DNA of 39,142 bases, from the NCBI RefSeq assembly GCF_003946015.1, contig NZ_RHNU01000025.1:1-39142 (forward strand), in the 5' to 3' direction. The notes under the pieces were generated by a model, which saw only the letters and a list, made by a program, of their open reading frames with translations, did not search any database and was not told the origin of the DNA. The first letter of the stretch is position 1. Every line of letters starts with the position of its first letter. This stretch comes from Companilactobacillus insicii. Its GTDB lineage: Bacteria > Bacillota > Bacilli > Lactobacillales > Lactobacillaceae. Below, in pieces: positions 16,094 through 24,321 of the stretch. Both the position numbers and the translations under genes were made by a program.

Positions 16094-16562
16094 ACAACTT
16101 TCCGTTATCAATATCAGTACGAACAATAATAACATCAGTACGGGCATTACGTGTAACAAACTCGGAAACTGATCCTACTAATAAACGTGTGACTGCATTC
16201 ATACCTGTTGATCCAATCATAATAAGGTCATTCTTATATTCTTCCACGAACTCATCTGAAATTACGGTTTTTGGTTCTCCGAAACGAACATGAATATCAA
16301 TATCGTTCTCTGAGAATCCTTTTTCTACAGCTTTATCTTTCAATTCATTAAGGTATTTTTGAGCATCTTCTGAAAGTTGGTAAATTACATCTCCATTTAA
16401 CATTCCACCATGCAATCCGATGAATTGCTTAGTATCTAGAACTGTTAGGACATCTAAATGACCGCCATTCATTTGGGCAACTCTCACGGCTTTATGAAAA
16501 GCCATTTCAGCTTCCTTTGATCCATCTACGGGTACTAAAATTTTCTTGTAGTCTTGTTCCAT
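16092..16562 (-). CDS. Universal stress protein, UspA family (ATP-binding type)
   Basis: A 156-residue Usp with the full nucleotide motif G-x2-G-x9-G-S (GSTGMNAVTRLLVGSVSE), DLIMIG before it and ILVPVDGSKEAE at the N-terminus, so ATP binding is likely, unlike the Usp at 9434. AGGAGG lies 8 nt before the ATG. It has its own promoter region with two palindromes, a relic repeat in the leader and a full structured repeat at its stop codon. It is probably a stress-induced single gene. Confidence 0.92.
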   Translation of the reverse strand: MEQDYKKILVPVDGSKEAEMAFHKAVRVAQMNGGHLDVLTVLDTKQFIGLHGGMLNGDVIYQLSEDAQKYLNELKDKAVEKGFSENDIDIHVRFGEPKTVISDEFVEEYKNDLIMIGSTGMNAVTRLLVGSVSEFVTRNARTDVIIVRTDIDNGKL

Positions 16563-16578
16563 AATGTAATCCTCCTAA

Positions 16579-16611
16579 GCGAGTTGCAAAGTGCCTTACA
16601 CTCCACACTCT
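16579..16611 (-). repeat. Relic of the structured repeat in the usp leader
   Basis: GCGAGTTGCAAAGTG-CC-TTACACTCCACACTCT keeps the outer arms (GAGT and ACTC) and lacks the centre. It lies between glycerate-kinase-like gene and usp, just upstream of the usp ribosome site. It may be a deletion derivative; similarity is short. Confidence 0.35.
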
Positions 16612-16646
16612 TTTCAATGCGTTTATTGAAAACCTCTTAATGTAAG

Positions 16647-16696
16647 ATTAATGCATTAATATATAATATTCAATCTTTTGTATTACACAAATACAA
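16647..16696 (-). promoter_or_regulatory. usp promoter region with two palindromes
   Basis: A likely promoter on the minus strand is TTGTGT, 16 nt, TATTAT. Over the -35 lies TTGTATT-acaca-AATACAA (16678-16696); near the start point lies ATTAATGCATTAAT (16647-16660). Both are perfect inverted repeats and good operator candidates. Confidence 0.45.
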
Positions 16697-16701
16697 TTAT
16701 A

Positions 16702-17826
16702 TCAGTGAAAAGATATTAATGTACGTGCCAATTGATTAGCAACGGCTTCATAATTATCAAAAATAGTTTTTTCGTCAAATCTATTAGCACTATACTCTGA
16801 CATTTGAGTTGAAAATATACCTGTAAATAACTGTTCATAATCTTCAAAGTTATCAATAAAGTTATTACACAATACAAATGTTGGAATTTTACTAGTTCCA
16901 GCAATTTTACTTAAATGATAAAGCAATTCATCATGCATCGATTCCGCTGATATATCATCCGTAGCTGTGATTAAGACATCCGCTGAACGTATAGTTTGAT
17001 CCATCCCCGTAACATTAGCTATCCATTCAAACGAAGAACGAAAAATATGGGCATTGATCATCGCAAACGCTCCTGCCAAAGTCTTAATGGCATCAGAATT
17101 CTGCATCGGATGTATATCTAAATTATACTTCTCATTGACCCTTTCCGTAACATAAACCAAATTATCTTCCAAAAAACTTTCTTGTGCTTCATTTAAGTAT
17201 TCAATATTATTTCGTATTTCATATGAATTAGAATAATTCAACAAGATAGTTATCCTAACACGAGATGGCAATAACTTTTTTATGCCATCCAAATCCACTG
17301 TATAAGCACTTATGAGCGGGTTTTCACCCTCTGGTATTAGTAATCCCTGTTCATCATAAATCTTTGCTCCAAGCGCTTGTAATGCTCCTAATCCACCATC
17401 TGCGACAGCCGTCTTGCCTAAACAAACAACTATGTTCTTATGCCCACTTGAAATAGCATCCACTATAAATTCGCCTAGTCCATGACTAGTAGCATGAAAT
17501 AATTCATCTCGTGTCTTTCCCTTAGCTAACTCTAACCCGACGATTTGTTCAGAATCAACAATCACAGTATCTTGACCATCGATTTTAGTTACTAGATAGC
17601 GTCCCAATTTATTGTGCCAAAAGGCATCAAAGAAAGGTAATTCATACCACTGACCGCCAATAGTATGCTTTACTAACGCCGGCATACCGTCGTGACTGTC
17701 GGTTACTGGCATAGTGACTATCTCAGAATTAGGCAAGGCGCGCGAAATACCACTGTATATAGCCTGACCAATTTTACGGGAACTAATATGATCAGAATAT
17801 TTTCCAGGAGCGATGATAAATTTCAT
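16702..17826 (-). CDS. Glycerate kinase-family protein, divergent
   Basis: A 374-residue protein of the GlxK/GarK fold: MKFIIAPGKYSDHISS at the start, TSHGLGEFIVDAISSGHKNIVV and AVADGGLGALQALGA in the middle. Normal members have APDSFKGSLSA, GGSATNDGG and a TGEGxxDxQ motif; here these read APGKYSDHISS, GKTAVADGG and TATDDISAES. Length is near normal, so it is not truncated, but activity on glycerate is doubtful. GGAAG lies 7 nt before the ATG. It is divergent from the tyrosine phosphatase gene. Confidence 0.8.
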   Translation of the reverse strand: MKFIIAPGKYSDHISSRKIGQAIYSGISRALPNSEIVTMPVTDSHDGMPALVKHTIGGQWYELPFFDAFWHNKLGRYLVTKIDGQDTVIVDSEQIVGLELAKGKTRDELFHATSHGLGEFIVDAISSGHKNIVVCLGKTAVADGGLGALQALGAKIYDEQGLLIPEGENPLISAYTVDLDGIKKLLPSRVRITILLNYSNSYEIRNNIEYLNEAQESFLEDNLVYVTERVNEKYNLDIHPMQNSDAIKTLAGAFAMINAHIFRSSFEWIANVTGMDQTIRSADVLITATDDISAESMHDELLYHLSKIAGTSKIPTFVLCNNFIDNFEDYEQLFTGIFSTQMSEYSANRFDEKTIFDNYEAVANQLARTLISFH

Positions 17827-17845
17827 GAATATTCTTCCTTTTTGT

Positions 17846-17851
17846 TATAAT
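17846..17851 (+). promoter_or_regulatory. Extended -10 promoter of the tyrosine phosphatase gene
   Basis: TGTTATAAT (TGnTATAAT) lies 38 nt before the plus-strand start; no clear -35 is seen. Confidence 0.5.
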
Positions 17852-17889
17852 GAATTAAGAACTTTTATCGAGGATGGAGAGGTATTACA

Positions 17890-18690
17890 ATGGACAACGT
17901 TACAAAGGATTCTCACCGTATTTTAGATCTTGAAAAAGGTCGCAATTTCCGTGAACTTGGTGGATATAAAACCATTGACGGACAAACGATTAAGTACCAT
18001 AAAGTTTTGCGTTCGGCCGGTTTAGGTGACCTCACAGATAAAGACGTCAATTTTTTAGATAATTATGGATTAAAGACAGATATTGATTTCCGTTCTAAAG
18101 AAGAAGTTGAAAAGAAACCTGACCGCATTCCGAAGGGAACTAAGTATCTTTCACTTCCAGTATTCAAAGAAGATGAAACTGAAGCATCAAAGATTCAAGG
18201 CACTTCAATACCTGATATGGACTACGTTCCAATCGATGGTTATAACCACATGCTCGACGCATACCTCGATATGATCAATGGCGAACAAGCCAAAAAGGCT
18301 TACCAAAACTTCTTTGGTGAATTACTAACAAATGATAATGATAACGAAGTCTTACTATTCCATTGTAGTGCAGGTAAGGATAGAACAGGTATGGGGGCCT
18401 TCTTCTTAATGTCAGCTTTAGGGGTTCCAATGAAAACCATCAAAGATGATTACCTACTTACAAATGAGGCAAGTAAATCATATACTGATAAGTTATTTAG
18501 TGACGTTCTAAAGCACGATCCTTCGCTTGTAGACACAATCAAGGCTCTTATGACCGTTAATATTAATTACCTTAAAACTGCTGAGGATGCTATTAAACAA
18601 ACCTCAGGAAGTATAGATAATTATATCAAAAATGAATTGAAAGTTAGTGATTCCGATATTAAGGATCTAAAGAAGATATATTTATCATAA
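17890..18690 (+). CDS. Tyrosine-protein phosphatase (PF13350-type, LipA/PTP family)
   Basis: A 266-residue protein with the phosphatase loop HCSAGKDRTG (C159, R165), preceded by the family N-terminus RNFRELGGYKTIDG and RSAGL. This family removes phosphate from tyrosine and sometimes phosphoinositides; in lactobacilli it is a common single-gene cytoplasmic protein, role unknown. There is no signal peptide. The ribosome site GGAGAGG lies 7 nt before the ATG. It is one of few plus-strand genes and is followed by a strong shared terminator at 18910. Confidence 0.93.
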   Translation: MDNVTKDSHRILDLEKGRNFRELGGYKTIDGQTIKYHKVLRSAGLGDLTDKDVNFLDNYGLKTDIDFRSKEEVEKKPDRIPKGTKYLSLPVFKEDETEASKIQGTSIPDMDYVPIDGYNHMLDAYLDMINGEQAKKAYQNFFGELLTNDNDNEVLLFHCSAGKDRTGMGAFFLMSALGVPMKTIKDDYLLTNEASKSYTDKLFSDVLKHDPSLVDTIKALMTVNINYLKTAEDAIKQTSGSIDNYIKNELKVSDSDIKDLKKIYLS

Positions 18691-18905
18691 TATTCTTTTC
18701 AAAAAAGATTCTTTTTTATATAACAATTGAGTCATACTTTCTTCACATTTACTAGTTATTATATAACCATAAGCTAAAGGAAAAAGAAAAACACTTTAAC
18801 TTATATAACCCTCCCTATATAATAACCTTCATATAAAAATAGATATTAATTCTCATAATTACAAGTTAGTAACCCTCCTTCCCCCTGATATAGGGTTACT
18901 TAAAA
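18691..18905. repeat. AT-rich intergenic stretch with nested inverted repeats
   Basis: No gene is seen. GTTATTATATA (about 18755) and TATATAATAAC (about 18817) pair across a 50-nt loop; AGTAACCCT (18868-18876) pairs with AGGGTTACT (18892-18900). The string TATATAACC appears twice and AACCCTCC twice. Function unknown. Confidence 0.4.
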
Positions 18906-18909
18906 ACAA

Positions 18910-18947
18910 AAAAAGGATTCCGAAGTTTAAACTTCGGAATCCTTTTT
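18910..18947. terminator. Bidirectional terminator between phosphatase and small membrane protein genes
   Basis: A perfect 38-nt palindrome centred on CCGAAGTTTAAACTTCGG with A5 at one end and T5 at the other; works for both convergent genes. Confidence 0.9.
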
Positions 18948-18959
18948 CAGTATGACTGT

Positions 18960-19148
18960 TTAGATTGTAAACTTTACATCATGTTTCTTTGTAAAGCTAT
19001 TTTCTGAATATACTGCCAAAATCACAGCAGTAATTGCAACTGCGGGTATGGAATATCGGCTTTGCAACACGAATAGTAACATTAAGAATACCACTACCAC
19101 TGCCATGATTGATGTTTTTGCTAATTGACGTACGATTTGCATTGTCAT
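18960..19148 (-). CDS. Small membrane protein of unknown function
   Basis: 62 residues: a short basic N-terminus (MTMQIVRQLAKTS), two hydrophobic helices (about residues 13-29 and 33-47) and a charged tail (FTKKHDVKFTI). GGGGTGG stands 6 nt before the ATG and a strong terminator follows, which supports a real gene. No family is recognised. Confidence 0.6.
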   Translation of the reverse strand: MTMQIVRQLAKTSIMAVVVVFLMLLFVLQSRYSIPAVAITAVILAVYSENSFTKKHDVKFTI

Positions 19149-19521
19149 AATAATCCACCCCTTATTTGATGTTAATGTGAGCTTTCGGATTTCCGTTTAT
19201 TTGTCTCCTATTGCTCTCTCCAATAGCTAAACTACCATGTTTAAAAGCCATTTACAAGCATCTTGAACACCTTGTTTTCAGTATTTGTGCAAACGTTTAC
19301 TGCCATTCTAATAAAGCAATTAAATATCTTAGATTTAATTAGAAAACGAATGTAAGAGCGCGTAGCTTTTTCAAAACATTTCAAATTATTATCTCGAAAT
19401 TCTTAGCTTTTATTAAAATTAAACTTATAGAATTATTTTTAAATTTATTTATAATCGTTGTCACAATAGTATTTATAGAGTGTACATATGTATTTATATG
19501 TTGAACAATTATATTTTTCAT
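19149..19521 (-). promoter_or_regulatory. Long gene-free region with a cre-like site
   Basis: About 370 nt without a gene. TGCAAACGTTTACT (19288-19301) matches the CcpA operator consensus well. A possible minus-strand promoter TTGTAA-17-TAGTTT lies closer to the 18960-19148 gene. A hairpin CTATTG/CAATAG sits at about 19209. The 19320-19520 part is very AT-rich with nothing further to report. Confidence 0.35.
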
Positions 19522-19560
19522 TAAAATAGCATCTAACCAAATTGGCTAGATGCTATTTAT
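19522..19560 (-). terminator. Terminator of xpk
   Basis: AAATAGCATCTA (19524-19535) pairs with TAGATGCTATTT (19547-19558), followed by TTTTAATG on the minus strand. It lies beyond the structured repeats at the xpk 3' end. Confidence 0.65.
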
Positions 19561-19595
19561 TTACAAAGTCTTAAAATCGACTTTTGATTTAGTTT

Positions 19596-19640
19596 TCTGA
19601 AACGAGTTATAGAAAAGTTACCCGTTTTGTTTCGCTCTCT
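19596..19640 (-). repeat. Partial copy of the structured 3' UTR repeat behind xpk
   Basis: Only the outer ends remain: TCTGAAACGAGTTATAGAAA at one side and GTTTTGTTTCGCTCTCT at the other, without the central hairpin. It stands in tandem with the full copy at 19644, so internal deletion is likely. Confidence 0.6.
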
Positions 19641-19643
19641 GGT

Positions 19644-19765
19644 TCTGAAACGAGTTGCGAAAAGCAACTCCCTGCGCCTGCTACAGATAGTAAATGCGCC
19701 AACTTAGTTGTCACCTTCACTATCTTAGGCAGTGCTCAGGAGTTAATCGCTTTTCTCCACTCTCT
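19644..19765 (-). repeat. Structured 3' UTR repeat at the xpk stop codon
   Basis: Reading with xpk the element starts at the stop (TAAGAGAGTGG). Stems: GAGT/ACTC, GAAAAGC/GCTTTTC, AACTCC/GGAGTT and central AGATAG/CTATCT, where other copies have GGATA/TATCC. The distal arm can also fold alone as GAGTTGC-gaaaa-GCAACTC, which competes with the long-range pairing. Confidence 0.85.
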
Positions 19766-22119
19766 TATAGAGACCATTTCCAGTTTTCAACTTCTGGCAA
19801 GTCAGTACCATATTCACGGATATACTTGTTGTGTTTATCAACTTCTGCTTCCATCTTATCAGCGAAGTCATTAGCCTTATCGCCTTCAACAGCAACGGCA
19901 GCTTCTTCAGCTAAGTGGAAACGGTCCATTTCATTTACAACACGCATATCGAATGGTGTAGTGATGTCACCATTTTCACGGTAACCATGTACGAACAAGT
20001 TGTGGTTATCACGGTCGAAGAAGATATCCTTAATGATGTCTTCAAAGCCATGGAATGCGAATAAGACAGGCTTGTTAGTTGTAAAGATCTTGTTGAATTC
20101 TTCATCACTCAAACCACGAGGATCAACTTCTGGAGATCTCAACTTCAATAGATCAACAACGTTAACGAATCTAATCTTAAGTTCTGGCATTTCTTTACGT
20201 AGGATACTAATTGCAGCTAATGATTCAAGGTTAGGTTCTGTACCAGCTGCTGCAAAGACGATGTCAGGATCACCATCATCATTTGAAGCCCAGTCAATAA
20301 CCTTAAGACCTTTATCAGCCAATTCTTGACCTTCTTCAATTGAATAGAATTGAGGACGTGGGTGTTTTGAAGTAACTAATAAGTTGATCTTTTCTTGATC
20401 ATTCAAAATCTTAGGCATAACAGCAAGCAATGAGTTTGTGTCAGCTGGGAAATATTCACGGATGAAGGCAGGTTTCTTCTCAGCTAAGTGAGTAATAACA
20501 CCTGGATCTTGGTGAGTATAACCATTGTGATCTTGTTGGAAAGCAGTAGATGTAGCGATGATATTAAGTGATGGATACTTGTTTCTCCATGATAATTCAT
20601 CAGCTTTTCTCAACCACTTGAAGTGTTGTGTCAACATTGAGTCAACAACTCTCAAGAATGCTTCATAACTGGCGAAGATACCATGGCGACCTGTTAAGGC
20701 ATAACCTTCAAGGAATCCTTCAGCTTGATGTTCTGAAAGTTGTGAATCAATAATACGACCAGCTGGTGCTTCATATTGATCGTTTGGTTCTTTTACATTT
20801 TCCATCCATTGACGAGGTGAAGCCTCAAAAATATGGTTCAAACGGTTTGACATTGTTTCATCAGGTCCGAATAGTCTGAAGTTATCTGGGTTTTCTTTAA
20901 TAACTTCTTCAATATACTTACCTAATTCGATCATATCTTGAGCAGTCTTTTCACCTGGCTTATCGAACTTCAAAGCATAGTTCTTATAATCAGGTAACTT
21001 AAGATCCTTAGGATCTACACCACCATTAACGATAGGATTAGTTGCCATTCTCTTATTAGCAGCAGGAATTGTTTCCTTGATGTCATCTTTCAATGAACCA
21101 TCGTCATTAAACAATTCTTCTGGTTTGTATGACTTCAACCAATCGATCAAAGCATCAACGTGTTGCATGTCATTTTGGTCTACAGGAATTGGAATTTGGT
21201 GAGCTCTAAATGAACCTTCAATAGGAGCACCATCCCAAGTCTTAGGACCAGTCCAGCCTTTAGGTGCACGGAAAATAATAACTGGCCAATGTGGCATCTT
21301 AGCATCTTCAGCTGAATGCTTTCTAGCTTCTGTTTGGATGCTTTGAATCTTTTCAATAGCTTCATCCATAACCTTAGCCATTGCTGGATGCATCTTCTTA
21401 GGATCGTCGCCTTCAACGAACATTGGATCCCATCCAAGTCCCTTGAAGTATTCTGTTAATTCTTCATCAGTCTTACGTGAAAGGATAGTTGGATTAGAAA
21501 TCTTAAATCCATTAAGGTTCAAGATTGGTAATACAGCACCATCATTTACAGGATTAATGAAGACATTTGAGAACCATGATGTAGCTAATGGACCTGTTTC
21601 AGCTTCACCATCACCGACAACAACTGCGGCAATTTGATCTGGGTTATCTAAGATAGCACCAACACCGTGTGAAATTGAGTATCCAAGTTCTCCACCTTCA
21701 TGCATTGAACCAGGTGTTTCAGGAGCAGCATGAGAAGCAACACCGCCTGGGAATGAGAATTGCTTGAATAATTTTTGCATACCCTTTTCATCTTGTGTGA
21801 TTTCTGGGTAAGTTTCAGTATAGCTTCCGTCAAGGTATGAGTTAGAAACCATAACTTGCCCACCATGTCCTGGTCCTTCGATGTAGAACATGTTAACACC
21901 GTACTTGTTAATAGCACGATTTAAATGAGCGTAAATAAAGTTTTGTCCTGCAATAGTACCCCAATGTCCAATTGGGTGAACTTTTACATCTTCAGCTTTA
22001 ATTCCACGCTTCAATAATGGATTATCTTTTAAATATAGTTGGCCAACAGAAACATAGTTAGCTGCACGCCAATATTTATCAACTAAGTTTAAGTATTCTT
22101 TTGATGAGTAATCTGTCAT
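19765..22119 (-). CDS. xpkA: Xylulose-5-phosphate/fructose-6-phosphate phosphoketolase
   Basis: A 784-residue, full-length thiamine-diphosphate enzyme that cleaves xylulose 5-phosphate (and possibly fructose 6-phosphate) to acetyl phosphate and glyceraldehyde 3-phosphate (erythrose 4-phosphate), the key step of heterolactic and pentose fermentation. Diagnostic stretches: [62 protein letters not shown] (cofactor site), [14 protein letters not shown]. It has a strong promoter and an operator shared with the downstream GntR gene, which is transcribed separately just upstream on the same strand. Confidence 0.97.
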   Translation of the reverse strand: MTDYSSKEYLNLVDKYWRAANYVSVGQLYLKDNPLLKRGIKAEDVKVHPIGHWGTIAGQNFIYAHLNRAINKYGVNMFYIEGPGHGGQVMVSNSYLDGSYTETYPEITQDEKGMQKLFKQFSFPGGVASHAAPETPGSMHEGGELGYSISHGVGAILDNPDQIAAVVVGDGEAETGPLATSWFSNVFINPVNDGAVLPILNLNGFKISNPTILSRKTDEELTEYFKGLGWDPMFVEGDDPKKMHPAMAKVMDEAIEKIQSIQTEARKHSAEDAKMPHWPVIIFRAPKGWTGPKTWDGAPIEGSFRAHQIPIPVDQNDMQHVDALIDWLKSYKPEELFNDDGSLKDDIKETIPAANKRMATNPIVNGGVDPKDLKLPDYKNYALKFDKPGEKTAQDMIELGKYIEEVIKENPDNFRLFGPDETMSNRLNHIFEASPRQWMENVKEPNDQYEAPAGRIIDSQLSEHQAEGFLEGYALTGRHGIFASYEAFLRVVDSMLTQHFKWLRKADELSWRNKYPSLNIIATSTAFQQDHNGYTHQDPGVITHLAEKKPAFIREYFPADTNSLLAVMPKILNDQEKINLLVTSKHPRPQFYSIEEGQELADKGLKVIDWASNDDGDPDIVFAAAGTEPNLESLAAISILRKEMPELKIRFVNVVDLLKLRSPEVDPRGLSDEEFNKIFTTNKPVLFAFHGFEDIIKDIFFDRDNHNLFVHGYRENGDITTPFDMRVVNEMDRFHLAEEAAVAVEGDKANDFADKMEAEVDKHNKYIREYGTDLPEVENWKWSL

Positions 22120-22150
22120 TTCAGTACACTCCTTATTTGTTTACAAGCAT

Positions 22151-22179
22151 ATAATAACCAGTTTCGCCAAAAAAGTCAA
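22151..22179 (-). promoter_or_regulatory. xpk promoter
   Basis: TTGACT (22179-22174), 17 nt, TATTAT (22156-22151) on the minus strand; GGAGTG ribosome site at about 22126. Confidence 0.75.
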
Positions 22180-22190
22180 CCATTTATTAT

Positions 22191-22206
22191 ATTGGGTCGG
22201 TCCAAT
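22191..22206. promoter_or_regulatory. GntR operator upstream of xpk
   Basis: ATTGGGTCGGTCCAAT is a palindrome 12 nt upstream of the xpk -35 and 3 nt from the end of the gntR gene. It shares WTTGGnnCGnnCCAAW with the site at the gntR start. Confidence 0.65.
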
Positions 22207-22208
22207 TC

Positions 22209-22937
22209 TTAAACTCGATTCAAATCTACGAAAGAATCATATTTAAAATACTTATAATGCAATCTCATAGTCGAAAATTCGAATGGTGTTCCATCATTCA
22301 AAAAGAAGATTCCTTCCATTTGACCTATAGGTTCATTCTCTTTTAGATTCAATAAATCTTGACCTTCTTTATCAGATGGAACAGCTGAAATAGTCAAATA
22401 ATTTTTATTAACCTCCTTGCCTAATTCTGTTTCCACATAATTAAAAATTGATTCCGATGCCACTTGCTCTGACAATTCAGGTGCCAATTTAATTGGAATA
22501 TATCCTGTCTCAATCATAAACGGAATTTCCCCTAAAAATCTAAGTCGTTTGAATGAATAAACAAACTCACCTTTATTCAAAAACAAATTATTTCTTAAAT
22601 CCTCATCAGGCCTGACAACATCAAAACTTAGAACCTTTATTCCTGGTTTTTTACCCTCAGCTTTAAAACTATCCGTTATACCTAAATTTTTACCGGTGTA
22701 ATTAATATAAGAATCTTGTTTCAAATACAATGGATTGACAAAAGTTCCGGAACCACGTTTTTTAAAAATGATTCCCTGTTCTGCCATACTATCCAACGCA
22801 CGTTTTATAGAACTACGGCTTACTTTATAATTCTCTGCCATAGATCTCTCATCTGGAAGTCTCATATCTGGAAAAGAGCCACTAGATATTTCTTTTTTTA
22901 AAGATTCAATAATTTTTTCATATATTAGATCGACCAT
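22209..22937 (-). CDS. GntR/HutC-family regulator (UTRA), probable regulator of xpk
   Basis: A 242-residue protein: an N-terminal winged helix (RLPDERSMAENYKVSRSSIKR-type, about residues 25-50) and a C-terminal UTRA ligand domain. A longer reading from 23027 is possible, but ATG at 22937 has AAAGGGAG 6 nt upstream. The operator-like palindrome TTTGGAACGTACCAAT (22948-22963) covers its ribosome site and matches the one before xpk, so it probably controls both. The ligand is likely a sugar phosphate (inference). XpkA and this regulator are conserved neighbours in some lactobacilli, as far as I recall. Confidence 0.9.
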   Translation of the reverse strand: MVDLIYEKIIESLKKEISSGSFPDMRLPDERSMAENYKVSRSSIKRALDSMAEQGIIFKKRGSGTFVNPLYLKQDSYINYTGKNLGITDSFKAEGKKPGIKVLSFDVVRPDEDLRNNLFLNKGEFVYSFKRLRFLGEIPFMIETGYIPIKLAPELSEQVASESIFNYVETELGKEVNKNYLTISAVPSDKEGQDLLNLKENEPIGQMEGIFFLNDGTPFEFSTMRLHYKYFKYDSFVDLNRV

Positions 22938-22947
22938 ATTTTCTCCC

Positions 22948-22963
22948 TTTGGAACGTACCAAT
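22948..22963. promoter_or_regulatory. GntR operator at the gntR start (autoregulation)
   Basis: TTTGGAACGTACCAAT, same pattern as the site at 22191. It overlaps the gntR ribosome site, downstream of a probable -10 TATAAT (about 23000), so bound protein would block elongation or initiation. Confidence 0.6.
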
Positions 22964-23043
22964 TATTTATTTGGTAATTATCATCTATAGATATTATATC
23001 TCGCCACATAATTAAATGACAGTCCAAATAAATTTTGGATATT

Positions 23044-23070
23044 AAAAAAAGGATGATCCAATGATCATCC
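23044..23070 (-). terminator. Terminator of the PTS/ADP-ribosylglycohydrolase operon
   Basis: GGATGATC-caat-GATCATCC stem directly after the EIIA stop codon, followed by TTTTTTT on the minus strand. Confidence 0.9.
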
Positions 23071-23562
23071 TCAGACTTTAGCTACCAATTCTGAATGCTC
23101 TATTTGTGTAACAGGCTCTAAAGATATTTTCATACCTTTATCAGATGAATTCGTCATCACAACTATAATCGTGGTTTCCTTACCAGCTGACTCTACCTTA
23201 TCCAAATTCATAGTGGCAATTTTTTGCCCTGCAGAAATCTTATCGCCCTTGGAAACATACACCTTAAATGGTTCACCATTTAAATCAACGGTATCGATAC
23301 CCATATGAACTAATATTTCTTCACCATCATCCGTTGATATTCCAATTCCATGCTTTGTATCAGCTACAAGTGTCACCTTTCCTGATACTGGACTATAAAT
23401 ATCGTTTGAATCTGGATTAATAGCAAAGCCATCACCCATAGCCTTTTGAGCAAATACAGGATCACTTACTTTACCTATAGGAATAAGTTTTCCATTAGCA
23501 GGAGACAAAAATGTTTTTGCACTCCAATCTACAGACTTGTGTTTCTTAAAAATTCCAAACAT
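23071..23562 (-). CDS. PTS glucose-type EIIA protein
   Basis: A 163-residue Crr-like phosphocarrier. The two active-site histidines are present: H71 (KHGIGI) and H86 (EILVHMGIDTV); H86 takes the phosphoryl group from HPr and passes it to the EIIB cysteine. It is the last gene of the operon that also encodes EIIBC, which lacks an EIIA domain. It is clearly a paralogue of the EIIA at 28059 (shared KTFLSPA.G, GDGF..NP.SNDIYSPVSG.VT). Confidence 0.93.
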   Translation of the reverse strand: MFGIFKKHKSVDWSAKTFLSPANGKLIPIGKVSDPVFAQKAMGDGFAINPDSNDIYSPVSGKVTLVADTKHGIGISTDDGEEILVHMGIDTVDLNGEPFKVYVSKGDKISAGQKIATMNLDKVESAGKETTIIVVMTNSSDKGMKISLEPVTQIEHSELVAKV

Positions 23563-23607
23563 ATAATTTAATACCTCTCTAACTGAATAGAAATCTCAAA
23601 CAACTAA

Positions 23608-24321
23608 CTATGGAACTTGTAGTTGTACATTATATCTATACCTATCTCCGCGATAAAAAATTTGAGCATATTCAACTAAGCGGCCTCTTTGATCTCTTGT
23701 AACACGTTGTACATATAAAAGAGGGTCACTTTCATTTACTCGTAAATAACCAGAAACTTTTTTATCGGCAATTACTGACTCAATGGTTTCATTTGCATTA
23801 GTAACAACAAAACCTTTTTTTCTAAATAAATGATACAAAGAAACGTCAGGTGCTTTTAACTCCTCCGCAGATAAATCAATAAAGGATGGACAGTAAACCC
23901 GTTGAAAACTTATAGGCGCATTATCAATCCAACGTAGTCTATCCTGTTTACTAACAACGGCACCAGTAGGTAAATCCAATTGCGAACAAACCATTGTATC
24001 AGCAGGAACATTTTTTTCAAAATCTATTAAAGTAGAACTTACATTATTAGCACCATTTTCCTCTGAAAAGCTTAATAATGTTTGTAATTGTAATGATTCT
24101 TTATTACTTATAACAATAGTTCCAATACCATGTATACGTTGTAAATAACCTTCATCAACAAGTAATTTAACTGCATGTCTAACCGTAATGCGACTTACAT
24201 TAAATCTTTTTTGAAGATCAGGTTCAGCGGGAAATAAACTACCCACTGAGTAGTTTCCATTAATTATCCCTTGTTTTAGTTCTTCGTAAATAGCCAGATA
24301 CTTAACGTTGTTCTCTCTCAC
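23608..24321 (-). CDS. GntR/HutC-family regulator (UTRA) of the PTS operon
   Basis: About 237 residues: helix-turn-helix (FPAEPDLQKRFNVSRITVRH) and UTRA domain (PISFQRVYCPSFIDLSAEEL, LLYVQRVTRDQRGRLVEYAQ). An ATG at 24336 lacks a ribosome site; the GTG at 24321 has GGTGG 6 nt upstream. It overlaps the ADP-ribosylglycohydrolase gene by 20 nt, so it is in the operon and is the natural candidate to bind the palindrome at 26786-26799. Confidence 0.9.
   Translation of the reverse strand: MRENNVKYLAIYEELKQGIINGNYSVGSLFPAEPDLQKRFNVSRITVRHAVKLLVDEGYLQRIHGIGTIVISNKESLQLQTLLSFSEENGANNVSSTLIDFEKNVPADTMVCSQLDLPTGAVVSKQDRLRWIDNAPISFQRVYCPSFIDLSAEELKAPDVSLYHLFRKKGFVVTNANETIESVIADKKVSGYLRVNESDPLLYVQRVTRDQRGRLVEYAQIFYRGDRYRYNVQLQVP

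Noticed and set aside
16563-16701. Possible Lacto-usp (6S-like) RNA ahead of usp
   Set aside because: The gap is only 139 nt, and I see no long closed rod with a central bubble; the palindromes are better read as operators.
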